Shown here: positions 55,201 to 64,000 of the stretch, one piece after another
Position numbering within the stretch: the first letter of the stretch is position 1
Layout: each line of letters begins with the position of its first letter
DNA from: Diphasiastrum complanatum
Taxonomy: Eukaryota > Streptophyta > Lycopodiopsida > Lycopodiales > Lycopodiaceae
DNA: 64,000 nt
Direction of reading: 5' to 3'
NCBI GenBank assembly: GCA_029204225.1
Contig: CM055106.1
Coordinates: 35,934,361-35,998,360 of the forward strand
Position numbers and translations under genes: made by a program
The notes under the pieces: model-generated
Seen by the model: the letters and a program-made list of their open reading frames with translations, nothing else
Told to the model about the DNA's origin: nothing
Database searches by the model: none

Positions 55201-56209
55201 ATGAGCTGTTTTCTGCTGAAAAACCAGCAAGATTTGAAGTGGCAGAAATCTCGTCTTGAGGAGAGATGAGATTATTAGTGACAAAAGCATAATCATTATT
55301 GAAAAGATTATCCTCCTTTCTAAATTGTTGTTCCAAAGTAATGATTGCGGTACTTGTATCGTTACCTTTCTCTTTTTCCTTTGCAAGCCTCTTCCTACAT
55401 TCTTTGATGTGATGCCCAAACTTCTTGCAATAGTGGCACTTACCCTTCTTCTTGGAGCCTTGATCTTGAGCTTCCTTAGATTTTTGATCATCTTTGGAAG
55501 TGTTGAAAGAAGGCTTCCCTTTCCACTTGCCTTTTGCAAAGAAAGCTTGATCTTCTTGTTCACCAAAGTTGATCCTTGTTTGCTCTTCTTGAAGAAGTAA
55601 GCCAACAAGTTCGTCGAAGGAGATTTGCTGTCCCCTAAGAGAAATGCTCAATGATGACACAAATGGAAGGTAAGAATTAGGAAGAGAGTTGAGAGTAATA
55701 GATACAAATTGTGAGTTCTCAATCACCTCATCAATACTAAGAAGCTCCTCTCGAAGATCCGTGATCTTCGTCAAGTGGTTTGTAAGCAAATCACCTTCTT
55801 GCATCTTCAAGATAGAAAGTTGATTTCGAAGATATACCACTTTTGCTGCATTCTTTACTTGAAACATCTTTGCAAGAGTCTCCCAAGCACTTTTGGAAGT
55901 CTTGCATGATCTTATGTGAGGAAGGATAGATCTCTTCACTGATAATGCAATAACGGAATGTGCTTGTGCATCTCGTCGATCCCACTTCTTTTGCTCATCG
56001 GAAGACACCTCCGTAGATGATGAAGTAGTTGTTCTAGATGGTGTAATAGGTGCCGAGGTAGGCGGCCTCTCTTCATCACCATTAACTACTTCCCACAAAC
56101 CTTTAGCAATTAGAAGGTTCTTTATCATGTAGCACCACAAGGAATAGTTTGTGCCATCCAGCCTATCTTCATTAAATAAAGAACCAATAGGCTCCGATTC
56201 TTTAGCCAT
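55163..56209 (-). CDS. Copia gag
   Basis: ATG at 56209 gives MAKESEPIGSLFNEDRLDGT, then NYSLWCYMIKNLLIAKGLWE, the UBN2 region (YLRNQLSILKMQEGDLLTNH) and a CCHC knuckle (CHYCKKFGHHIKEC near 55425). The frame is open for about 348 codons and ends SCCFFIY at 55163. Protease continues in another frame, next to a run of six T. That change is either an indel or a frameshift signal. The gag itself looks intact and could package RNA if expressed. Confidence 0.85.
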   Translation of the reverse strand: MAKESEPIGSLFNEDRLDGTNYSLWCYMIKNLLIAKGLWEVVNGDEERPPTSAPITPSRTTTSSSTEVSSDEQKKWDRRDAQAHSVIALSVKRSILPHIRSCKTSKSAWETLAKMFQVKNAAKVVYLRNQLSILKMQEGDLLTNHLTKITDLREELLSIDEVIENSQFVSITLNSLPNSYLPFVSSLSISLRGQQISFDELVGLLLQEEQTRINFGEQEDQAFFAKGKWKGKPSFNTSKDDQKSKEAQDQGSKKKGKCHYCKKFGHHIKECRKRLAKEKEKGNDTSTAIITLEQQFRKEDNLFNNDYAFVTNNLISPQDEISATSNLAGFSAENSSSSALQSCCFFIY

Positions 56210-56798
56210 AACAGAAAAATCAGCTTGTAGTAGATAGGAAATAGACTTCCCAAGACAAAATCTACTCAAAGGCAGCAACCTCAAAGCTGAAATTATGAGC
56301 ACAATAGATTGCAATACTCCACATGCAATTTGCTCAACAAGTAATGAAATAGGTGGCTGATTTCTGCACAAAAAACAGAATGCTCACAAATAGGTAGACT
56401 TCAAATGAAGCCTAAACCATAACTAGAAATTTGTGGCTAAAAAGAGTGCACTCTATGTGCATATAGAGCTGATGGTAGCGCCCTACCCAAGCTCACCAAC
56501 AGGGAAATTTCAGCAAGAAATGTGTCCAAAACACATGTATCTTCATTTAAGAAGTAAATCTGAAATTTTCAGCATGTAATTGAGTCAAGATCACATGCAA
56601 TTGGTTTGAGCATTGGCGCCCTACTGCTAGCTCTCAAATAGGTGAAGGTGCCCTGCAATTTCCTGCAAAAAAGCTATAAGAAGATGAACAAATTCTTCTC
56701 CTGCAAAAATCAGCAGCTTGATGATTTTCTGCATCCAAAAGGGGAAGAAGATAGCTTCCTATTGGGTGCCCTCCTGCAAGCAATATGATCACCTAAAG

Positions 56799-56810
56799 GC
56801 TCTGATACCA
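56799..56810 (-). promoter_or_regulatory. Copia primer-binding site, initiator-Met type
   Basis: TGGTATCAGAGC on the minus strand, an exact match to the Copia consensus, directly after the LTR end CTTCCTACA. 56210-56798 is the 5' leader of the element. Confidence 0.95.
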
Positions 56811-57424
56811 TGTAGGAAGTAGAAGCCTAAGGATCCAGGATCTTAACTATTCAATCACACAAAGCATTCTCAAAAGAATGAAAGAGATGGCTAGAAACCT
56901 TCTTGTAGAAACTCGTGGACAGCCAAGGAGAATAGTCACTACTGCTTACAAAAGTGTCTTATACAAATGGGATGCACACCATAGTTGCATCGAACCGTGG
57001 TTCGAACCTCGAACCACGGTTCGAACCGTTCGAATCATTCGGACCCGGTTCGAACCGGATTTAGAGCAAAAAAAAAAAAAAAAATCCCAAAAAGTCAAGA
57101 AAAACGTTTTGAATTTTTTTTTTTTTCCGGCTCGAACTGTTTTTCATTTCGAACCTGGCTTGCCGGTTTGAACCGGAAAGAATCGGTTCGAATCGGCCGG
57201 TTCGAATCGGGGTGTAACCTTGATGCACACATATATATAGTCCAAGATGACTATCTAACTTCATGACTATTGGCTTTCCAACTACTTGACTATTGGCTGT
57301 CCAACTACTTGACTATTGACTATCCAACTTTCTATAAGTTACATAGAAAGAATAAGGTACCTCCAATATGTCAAGTTGGGGTACTTAATGTCACAATTAA
57401 GCCTAGTGGACCCATGAGTCCCTA
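56811..57424 (-). repeat. 5' LTR of minus-strand Copia, truncated, with MITE
   Basis: Colinear with the 3' LTR from TGTAGGAAGTAGAAGCC to CCCATGAGTCCCTA, where it stops at 57424. About 160 bp of its outer (U3) end are missing. A 243-bp MITE plus 8-bp duplication sits inside. Confidence 0.92.
56980..57222. mobile_element. 243-bp hAT-type MITE with snapback arms
   Basis: Comparison with the empty LTR site at 51920-51935 shows an insertion flanked by ATGCACAC on both sides (56972-56979 and 57223-57230). Ends are CATAGTTGCATC and, inverted, CAAGGTTACACC. The interior is filled with GGTTCGAACCGG-like words, including a perfect 15-bp hairpin (56991-57005 with 57009-57023). The 8-bp duplication points to hAT. 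There is no coding capacity. Confidence 0.92.
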
Positions 57425-57426
57425 AG

Positions 57427-58104
57427 ACTAAGGTCATGGTGTTCAACACCAATCAACAACATATGAGAGACATAGTGTTCTACTATGATGGGCTTCCACT
57501 GGAGATAGTAACCTCTTATACTTACTTAGGTGTCCTTTTTACTGGTCCATTGCTCACTTTTAGACCAGCTGCACTGTCTAGGCTTCGCAAGGGGCACTCT
57601 GCTCTTGTCCAGATGGAGAGGTTTTCCTCAATTTACTATGTACATGATCCTGATACGCGCTGTCGCCTTTTTTCTGCCACTGTCTCTCCGGTGGCTCTAT
57701 ATTCAGCAGAGACGTGGTGTCCTGGCTTGTCCAGAGATACTTGGAGTGATATTTCACATTTGCAGATCCTTATGCTTAGCCGGATGATCCGTGCGAAGCA
57801 GTCAGTTCCCCATGATATCATACTGGCAGAGTTTGCCTCACCACCTCTGATTGTCGAGGCTATATTTCAGATTATCACATTCATTCATAGAGTCTCGGAG
57901 CTTGATTCATCCAGATATGTTGCTACAGCTTTCACATCCTCTCACAATCTAGCTAGTCAGCAGGCTAAGTCCTCATGGTTTCAGTGTGTTTCTGAGCTTT
58001 TGAGTAGGTGGGGTTTATTTATATCTGATCTCCCGAATATCCACACGCATATATCCGCCAGCAGATTTACAGAGCTTACATCAGCACAGTGTGGTCTCAC
58101 CTAG
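57427..58104 (+). pseudogene. LINE ORF2 fragment, open 222 codons
   Basis: Frame TKVMVFNTNQQHMRDIVFYY, LEIVTSYTYLGVLFTGPLL, GHSALVQMERFSSIYYVHDP, ISHLQILMLSRMIRAKQSVP, VSELLSRWGLFISDLP. It matches the LINE at 44272-45060 from just after the RT palm. The reading frame is uninterrupted to TAG at 58102-58104, better preserved than the other copies. It directly abuts the truncated Copia LTR. Confidence 0.9.
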
Positions 58105-58205
58105 CAAATCTAGAATAAGTAGAGGCCCCAACGAAGAAACTGTAGCCGAATAAGTATTTCGGCTACAGTTTCTTCGTTGGGGCCTCTACTTATTCTAGAT
58201 TTGCT
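58103..58205. repeat. Perfect palindrome, 48-bp arms, 7-bp loop
   Basis: Left arm 58103-58150 begins AGCAAATCTAGAATAAGTAG. Right arm 58158-58205 is its exact reverse complement, ending CTTATTCTAGATTTGCT. The loop is TAAGTAT (58151-58157). No mismatch was found in 48 pairs. 58206-58688 beyond it holds nothing recognised. Confidence 0.97.
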
Positions 58206-58683
58206 GCTACCGCTTTCATGCATCATGTCTTTTTAGATGATGCGTTGCTTTCCTGGACCTTATGGATCTCTTGGCATGATGATCTTCTCGCGATATGTGC
58301 CTTCAGGGTATCGTGTGCCATTGCTACTTCTCATTTATGGGCCTTATGGATACCTTGGGCTTTTGACCATGTTGGTGCACATTTCTCCATTCTAGCTATC
58401 CTTTGTCAGGATGATGTCTTTATGCTTCATGTTTCCTGGCATATCGCTTGGCCTTCCATGATATTGTAACGTGAGTGTTGTTCTGCTTATGTTCCTACTC
58501 CTTGTTGCTGGTCTTCTGATGCTGCTATCCTTTCTTGGGGCACCTATATTGCTGAGTTTGCACATATGGTTGATGGTTCCGTTTGCGATTGGAATCAGCA
58601 TTTGTGTTTTGCAGATTACAGCTATAACAGTTCGGATGGGAATGCCATGACCTTGCTCATATCTTTGTTGTGAGGATGAGTGA

Positions 58684-58688
<5 letters not shown>

Positions 58689-58749
<61 letters not shown>

Positions 58750-58850
58750 GCATAATAGACAAAAAAGTACAAGTAGTGATTGGTAACAATGGGAGCAGGT
58801 GAAATGTCTGTAGATTGGGATGTTAGCTAGCGTACATCAATCACTTGCAA
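58689..58850 (-). repeat. (GA)n tract and LINE-type 3' end
   Basis: (GA)n 58689-58745 followed by GGAGGCATAATAGACAAAAA and GGTAACAATGGGAGC. This matches the sequence next to the GA tail of the LINE at 43510-43575 (GGCATATAAGACAAAAGAAG, GGTAACCATGAGAGC). It therefore looks like the 3' end of a minus-strand LINE copy with its microsatellite tail. Confidence 0.6.
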
Positions 58851-58929
58851 GTATTAGCTTGATTTCGTCACTGTTCATGATTCAATATCAGATTGTCATT
58901 GTTCTCTATTGATTTGATCAGCAAATGGA

Positions 58930-59960
58930 CATTCTAATGCAACTCTGAAAATACGGATTGTGTTTTTCTGCTCATACCTCGGATCAATGTGGAAGATAAA
59001 ATGAGCCTCACACGTCATGCTACTGTGCTAAAGAAAACTGGAAAGAGGGTATAGGAAGACCACAAAAATATACCAATATGCTGGTCAAGATTGCCCAAAT
59101 AGAACTCCAAGCAGCTTTTAAAATGCATAGTGTTGCTCTTCTTAAAACCAAGCCCAATGTAGAAGTGAGTGTGAAATGTCATGCGACCGTTCTAAAGAGA
59201 ACTGGAAAGTTTCTGATGTAGGAAATCCATAAAGTAATACCAATATTTTGGTCAAGTATGTGCAAATAGCACTCAAAACAGATGGTGCTGATGTTGGTTC
59301 AATAGCACTTGGACCAAATGTGGCTGAAAGTAGCTCCAAGAATGTTGCATTTGATCTATTTATGAGCAACACCTGAACATGTACAGGACCATAGATATTC
59401 AAAACCTACCAAATGTTAAGAAAACATACTGTGCATTGACAGCAAGAAAATTGTATTAACACATGACCCACATTGCCCAATAAGTCTCAATGTACCCAAA
59501 AGTGTCCTTTTTTTTCAAAATGAATATCCAAAATCTGCTTTGACAAAGCGCCAATATCTGATTTGGTCAACATATTGATATTCTGTTGCAGTTCTTTCAG
59601 TTCAGATTGTGTTGTTTTGATCATAGGCCAAATGTGGAAGGAAAAGTGAGCCTCAAATCTCATATTTTTGTGCTGAACAGAACCATAAAGGTTTTGGCAT
59701 TGGGAAGCCACAAAAGTTTCCAAGTAAAACTCCAAGAAATGATCATGCTGTTGGTCCAATATAACTACCAAAATGCAAGGTAAACTTGACCAAAAATGGC
59801 CAAAAGTAGCGTCAAGTTTTTGGCAATTAATGTGTTTTTGAGCAACAGCCAAAATGTAACATATACAGGACCATAGATAGTCAAACGCTGTTATATGTGT
59901 AAGAAGGTACTATGTTCAAACAGCAAGCAATTTGTAATAACACTTGATCCACAATATTGA
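58930..59960. repeat. Diverged tandem repeat, three copies
   Basis: Blocks starting CAATGTGGAAGATAAAATGA (about 58986), CAATGTAGAAGTGAGTGTGA (59155) and AAATGTGGAAGGAAAAGTGA (59629) run on in parallel: CTAAAGAAAACTGGAAAG and its variants, GAAGACCACAAAA, CCAATATGCTGGTCAA, then GTACAGGACCATAGAT (59377 and 59863). Unit lengths are unequal. No coding function seen. Confidence 0.7.
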
Positions 59961-62030
59961 CAAGCTGTAGGGCACAAGCTTTCTCCAAGCAAAATGAGAT
60001 CCAACAAGTAAGGTGCCAACTTTCTCCAACAAAAACGCATGATGGGTGTTTTGATACGAAGTTATGATCACAATCAGAGACTTTTATATCAAATATAGCA
60101 CAAATGAATGACTGTAAATCACATGAAAATGGCAATCTCCCATGAATAACGATTATTTACATCACATATAATCAATGGCTTAAGTTGTACAAGCAACAGT
60201 GAAGAGTTCCCCCATGAAGAGCTTAAGTAATCTCAATATTAAAAAGCACCAAAATGATGGAATTAGCTCCTAGTATTATTACCAGTGAACCCTGGTCTGT
60301 GCACCTAATGTAGAAATCTCTAGAAACTAAGAATGTAGGTAAACTTGTGCTCCCAACTGTAGTCCCCCCCACTCCAGTACATGAATAGAAAAGGGCCCTT
60401 GGTCAACATTGTGATATAAAAATAGCATTGGTTAAAGGTAACACTAGAAAATAAAAGTAACATTCTATGGATTGGATGTCCATAACAACTTGGGAATAGA
60501 TGCCTTTAATGCATTCAAGAACTTCCAAACCCTGCTTAGAGACCATTTCAGGTCATTACCTTCATAAACTTTAATTCAGTTCAACTCGACATCAAATGTG
60601 AGTTCTATCAATGCATCAATAGATATAATTTTTCAAACTATGAGTAAGATGGTCCTTTCTTATGGAGTATTCTTCCTGTAGATCCTCCTATGTGGACCCT
60701 ATGCAAGGAGAACAAAATCCTTGACAAACCCTGGATATGTTAGACTTACGATTCTTATGCAAGATTTGCAATATCTGTCCTTCACATCAAAGTGCGTATA
60801 TTTGAGTTTGGTTACTACGTAATTGAAAATTTTGAGAGTGGATAGATCTTGAGGATTTTAGGAAAGTGTAAACTAAAAAATGATAATTATAATTTTTAAC
60901 ATATGAATTTTTTTTGAGTAATGAAGTAGTAAAACTCGACCAAGACAAACTAAGCTTTTGCTTTTATTTCACGCTGACTAGAGATGCGATCTCAGCATGC
61001 AGTCTTTGTGATGATTTTTTCCATGCTTGGGATTATACCTACTTTGAGTGGCTCTCTGTTTTTACTTTGTCAACAGACCTTGCCAAAAAACTCGAATCAA
61101 CATCAAATCCAGAAGAGAAACTAAGGTTGCTACGTGGTTTTTTCTTCTGGATTCAAGTATGGCTCCTCCTTACACCTAAGTATTAATTTTGAGTTTGAAT
61201 TTATGCTTCTATATGTGAATGGCAACATAATTTCAATATGATTTTGAAGTTTGCCTTATTTCATGTTTGGTTTTTGTTGCAAACTTGGAAAGTGTTGCAT
61301 GGTCTCTCTTTGTAAGGTTTCAAGTATTGCTTCTTCACATATAAATTGTCATTCGATCAATTTTGAGGTCCTTGAACTCATCTGAGCTCTTTTGTATCAA
61401 TCTAGTAAATATGGTGCTTGAGCTTTTGATTCATGACCAAAGCATTTTTTTTGTATTAATTTGTTGTTGAGGCATGTGGATGTTGAATTCTTGATTCTAT
61501 GCAAGTTTTTCTCATTTTGTTGGGAATATATGTTTTCCACTCATTTCTTCATTCTTCAATTGGATATTACTTTGGTTCTTATTATATGGAGGAATCTTTT
61601 GATGTGATTATGTGATAGACTAATGTTAAGAACGTTGTTTACAATTATACTCTTCAACAAGGGAAAAGCACATAAAAGTACCATAAATTGTAGGATATGC
61701 AAGGAGTTCCACAATAATTTGCCATAGCATTGCTCTCTAAATCAAAAGGGATCAAGACCTTGGGATTGCTTACAGTGCCATTCTACACATTCGGAACTGA
61801 AAGCTATAGAGAGCCACCATTGGAGATATTTTATGTTTCTTCCCAAGGGGCAAGAGGTAAAGATGCAATGAAGGCATATATACATATTCTTGTTCACTTT
61901 GGGCGTCAATCCCCAAAGCACTGATTGATTGCATTGGGTTCAATTCTAAGACATTTTTCCACATTCAATCATTTGGGAGGGACGCAAAATGTTAGCGGGT
62001 TCTTGAATTATGGTAGGTATAGTCCCCCCC

Positions 62031-62065
<35 letters not shown>

Positions 62066-62559
62066 CACATGTACATGGAATATATTTATACAACCTAGGG
62101 AGACCTTTAGAGACTAGAAGTAGGCAATTTTTCTCCTCTCGTTTTGGTAGTTGATGACAGATTCTTTGTAGGGGAACTCTATGACAATTTTCCTTGCAGA
62201 AAGCTTAAACCAGTATATTGTCTATTGTTGAGGATTGATGTGTGGTTAACAATTTACCAGTCTATTTTGCTGATCTATAGATGATCTTGTGTGGATGTGC
62301 TCTTGAATTGGTATTTGAGTAGTTTTAGGTAGGTGAGAGTGGGCACTTTTAATTGTTCGATTCTAGTTTGTTGGTTTGTGGAGAAAAGCCTGTCATCACC
62401 TTGTGACTTTAGCTTGCAATAGAGTGACAAAGTTTTTATTTTGAAAATATACGTGAACTCCTAAAGGAACCCCATTTTGATATCCAAAGGTAGGATGCTA
62501 GTAATTTAAGATTTTCTACGAATAATAAGTAGCCTTTTTAATTCACAAGTAGATGCATG
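59961..62559. other. AT-rich region without recognised genes
   Basis: Only short open frames, such as 60914-61186 (CSLCDDFFHAWDYTYFEWLS), which are unrecognised and without splice support. A C-run followed by (CT)n lies at 62023-62065. Confidence 0.5.
62023..62065. repeat. Poly-C and (CT)n tract
   Basis: About 18 C followed by about 24 bp of CT. Confidence 0.95.
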
Positions 62560-62988
62560 TCGCAGCTCAAAATAACTCTCCCACTTGCTAAACCACCGAT
62601 CTACAAAGTCAGCAGTGCGTTGTTGGGAGGTGCCCACGTAATGAGGTGGCTTGATATCTTTGTCTTCGTGTGTTGAAAAAGCTTGAAACTAAAAAGGATA
62701 AATAGGCATAGTAGCATGAGAAGGTGAACGATCCATGTATTGTGACTGAAACCATGCAGGAGAACGAAAATTAAAAGGGGTAGGAATGTCACCCACCAAG
62801 GTCTGCAGCATACTGACATCGGTCAAAGATTGGTCCACCAATTTCAGACGATCTTGCAAGTCTGAATGCGGGGTTTCAGTGACCCTTTCCGCTGTAGCTG
62901 GTAGACCCTCATGGGCTGAACTAGCAGCCAGGGAAGAAGGATAATTCACAAGAGAAGCAATGTTTAACCAATTATTTGGATTTTCCAT
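62560..62988 (-). pseudogene. Gypsy-type gag N-terminus with in-frame TAG
   Basis: ATG at 62988 gives MENPNNWLNIASLVNYPSSL and continues to ATMPIYPF, where TAG (62691-62689) interrupts. The same frame then reads FQAFSTHEDKDIKPPHYVGT, TADFVDRWFSKWESYFELRH. The start lies 630 bp downstream of an Asp-type PBS, the normal place for gag in this Gypsy family. The tail wording (DRWFSKWESYFELR) is gag-like. Not a confirmed family match. Confidence 0.5.
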
Positions 62989-63620
62989 CCTTGCTAAAGA
63001 AGAATAAAAGTAAAAAGGAAAATTCAGAAAACAAATATGAAAGAAAATAAAAGCAAGGGGTAGGCTCTCTCCGATTCTGAAATTTAGTATAGTATTGATG
63101 TAGGTACTGTTGACGAATAGGTGCCCAAAAATCTGAAAATTTGTTAGTGGCTCAAAAAATCCGAAACTAAGTGAAAAAAAAGTCCCAAATTAATGCAAAT
63201 TTTGCATATACTCAAGTCGGCAAATAGGGTGAAGGTACAACTGTAGGAGGTTGCCTTTCTGTAAGGAGGCTTCATGCATTTGTAGTTCAGCCCCCTGGCA
63301 GCGATCAGCATCAGAATAGGCCTCCTAAAATCTAAATGGAATCTGTCAAGTGTAGAAGAAGTTATGACAATTTTTCGTTAGAAACTTTACAAAATTTCAA
63401 AGCTAAAAATTTGCAGCCTCTGTTTTTGCCTAATATACGCCAATTTCCTGCTTGTAGAAGAGTAATTCACTTCCAATAGAGCTCTTCAATCTCCCTACGA
63501 AAATCTAATAAGAAAAGGCAAAAGTTTCTTGATTTTTGGCACTTTCTCTCTCTAGAATGACCTTTTCTCCCTCTAAAACGAGTTCTCTTTAAGCGCTTAT
63601 ACTAATTGTTACACTCCCTA
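62989..63620 (-). other. Gypsy leader
   Basis: Non-coding stretch between PBS and the gag ATG. It contains the same kind of motif (GTCGGCAAATAGGGTGAAGG on the plus strand near 63216) and AGGCCTCCTAAAATCTAAATG context. Other families' leaders in the window are longer. Confidence 0.5.
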
Positions 63621-63638
63621 AATCCCGTCAAGACACCA
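63621..63638 (-). promoter_or_regulatory. Primer-binding site, Asp-tRNA type, decayed
   Basis: TGGTGTCTTGACGGGATT on the minus strand resembles TGGCGCCGTTGCCGGGGAT with two one-base gaps and several transitions. An LTR end ...CTACAGTACA lies just upstream (63643 rightwards). Confidence 0.55.
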
Positions 63639-63839
63639 AAAGTTGTACTGTAGAATGAATCTCCTCCTATCGGTACCCCTTATAGCTCCTACCTACCATT
63701 CTAGTTCTAGGGCATGTGGCATCCACGCATGGTTGGCCAGGCCCCCTAGATCCATAAGTGCCTGAATTGCTGTTCTCTAATGTGTGAAAATAAGAGTAGG
63801 GGTCCGTGAAATCATTGGAAATGAATTCTACTGGCAAGA

Positions 63840-63999
63840 AGCAAGGTATTGAGGGCAAGCACAGACAAGATGTTCAAGACTCTTACAATGAAAACATTGG
63901 TGCTTATTGTGCAGCTCCACAAACTTAGCAGGAGGGACTCGAGTGATAAAAGTAAGCCAAAAAGTTGAGAAATCTCGAGCACTCGTCAAAGGGATTGGG
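63840..63999 (-). pseudogene. Gag zinc-knuckle fragment
   Basis: The minus strand reads DFSTFWLTFITRVPPAKFVE, then CFHCKSLEHLVCACPQYLAS, a CCHC knuckle with normal C-x2-C-x4-H-x4-C spacing, followed by a stop. It lies to the right of the PBS and LTR end at 63640, so it belongs to a different, interrupted element that continues beyond the window. Confidence 0.6.
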
Positions 64000-64000
64000 A

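Larger units (their letters stand above)
51760..57424 (-). mobile_element. Ty1/Copia element without RT, minus strand
   Basis: LTRs at both ends (51760-52282 complete; 56811-57424 truncated and carrying a MITE), a perfect initiator-Met PBS (56810-56799) and a purine-rich end before the 3' LTR. Gag, protease, integrase and a linker are present, but RT and RNase H are reduced to their outermost residues. A second ORF instead holds a diverged duplicate of the integrase-RT linker. The left flank is a LINE; the right LTR is cut by another LINE fragment. Non-autonomous. Confidence 0.92.

Overview
This is repeat-dominated nuclear DNA from a land plant with a large, gene-poor genome. The evidence is telomere-type TTTAGGG repeats (34887-34948), plant Ty1/Copia and Ty3/Gypsy elements primed by initiator-Met and Asp-type tRNAs, hAT transposons with BED finger, DUF659 and C-terminal dimerisation exons, a LINE, and many long GA/CT/GT tracts. 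Nothing bacterial, organellar or viral was recognised, and no tRNA, rRNA or CRISPR array was seen. The species cannot be fixed from the sequence; a fern or gymnosperm would fit.

Layout. 1-4183: decayed minus-strand Gypsy element (integrase finger, RNase H end, RT, gag start, long leader, Asp-type PBS, LTR). 4184-6391: minus-strand Copia (gag, protease, integrase tail; no RT). 6391-7158: end of a plus-strand Gypsy LTR, its PBS and leader. 7159-12341: structurally complete plus-strand Copia with two LTRs, PBS, PPT and a perfect CTAGC target duplication, but with a remodelled pol. 12342-14525: two interleaved Copia fragments in opposite orientation. 14526-20050: Gypsy LTR, PBS, a leader holding an array of about 150-bp repeats, a zinc-knuckle ORF, then another LTR and PBS. 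20051-31990: AT-rich, with few recognisable features apart from short tandem duplications and unrecognised ORFs. 31995-32582: candidate host ORF. 33026-39387: CpG-rich palindromic repeats, a hAT transposase gene with an inverted middle, and a hAT-type non-autonomous element with a perfect 8-bp target duplication. 40087-42752: the best host genes, a minus-strand terminal-exon candidate and a plus-strand three-exon gene for an AT-hook protein. 43413-46361: minus-strand LINE. 46420-50494: a second hAT gene, minus strand, split by a deleted chromodomain Gypsy element (47176-49141, target duplication CATGG). 50511-51759: hAT simple-repeat leader and a LINE fragment. 51760-57424: minus-strand Copia without RT, with a 243-bp MITE in its 5' LTR. 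57425-58850: LINE fragment, a perfect 48-bp-arm palindrome and a GA tract. 58930-59960: diverged tandem repeats. 59961-62559: unrecognised AT-rich DNA. 62560-64000: minus-strand Gypsy leader and gag.

How it works together. Most of the window is a nested stack of dead or non-autonomous elements. Copies that keep intact LTRs, PBS or terminal repeats lack working polymerase or integrase, so mobility would depend on partners elsewhere. Three patterns recur. Two hAT genes share a composite GA/GT/GA leader that is open in frame with the transposase. The leaders of the Asp-primed Gypsy family carry repeated complementary decamers able to form hairpins. Copia elements have repeatedly lost RT while keeping gag and protease. 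Many CpG sites in primer-binding sites and CGA codons read as TG/CA or TGA, as expected from methylated-cytosine decay.
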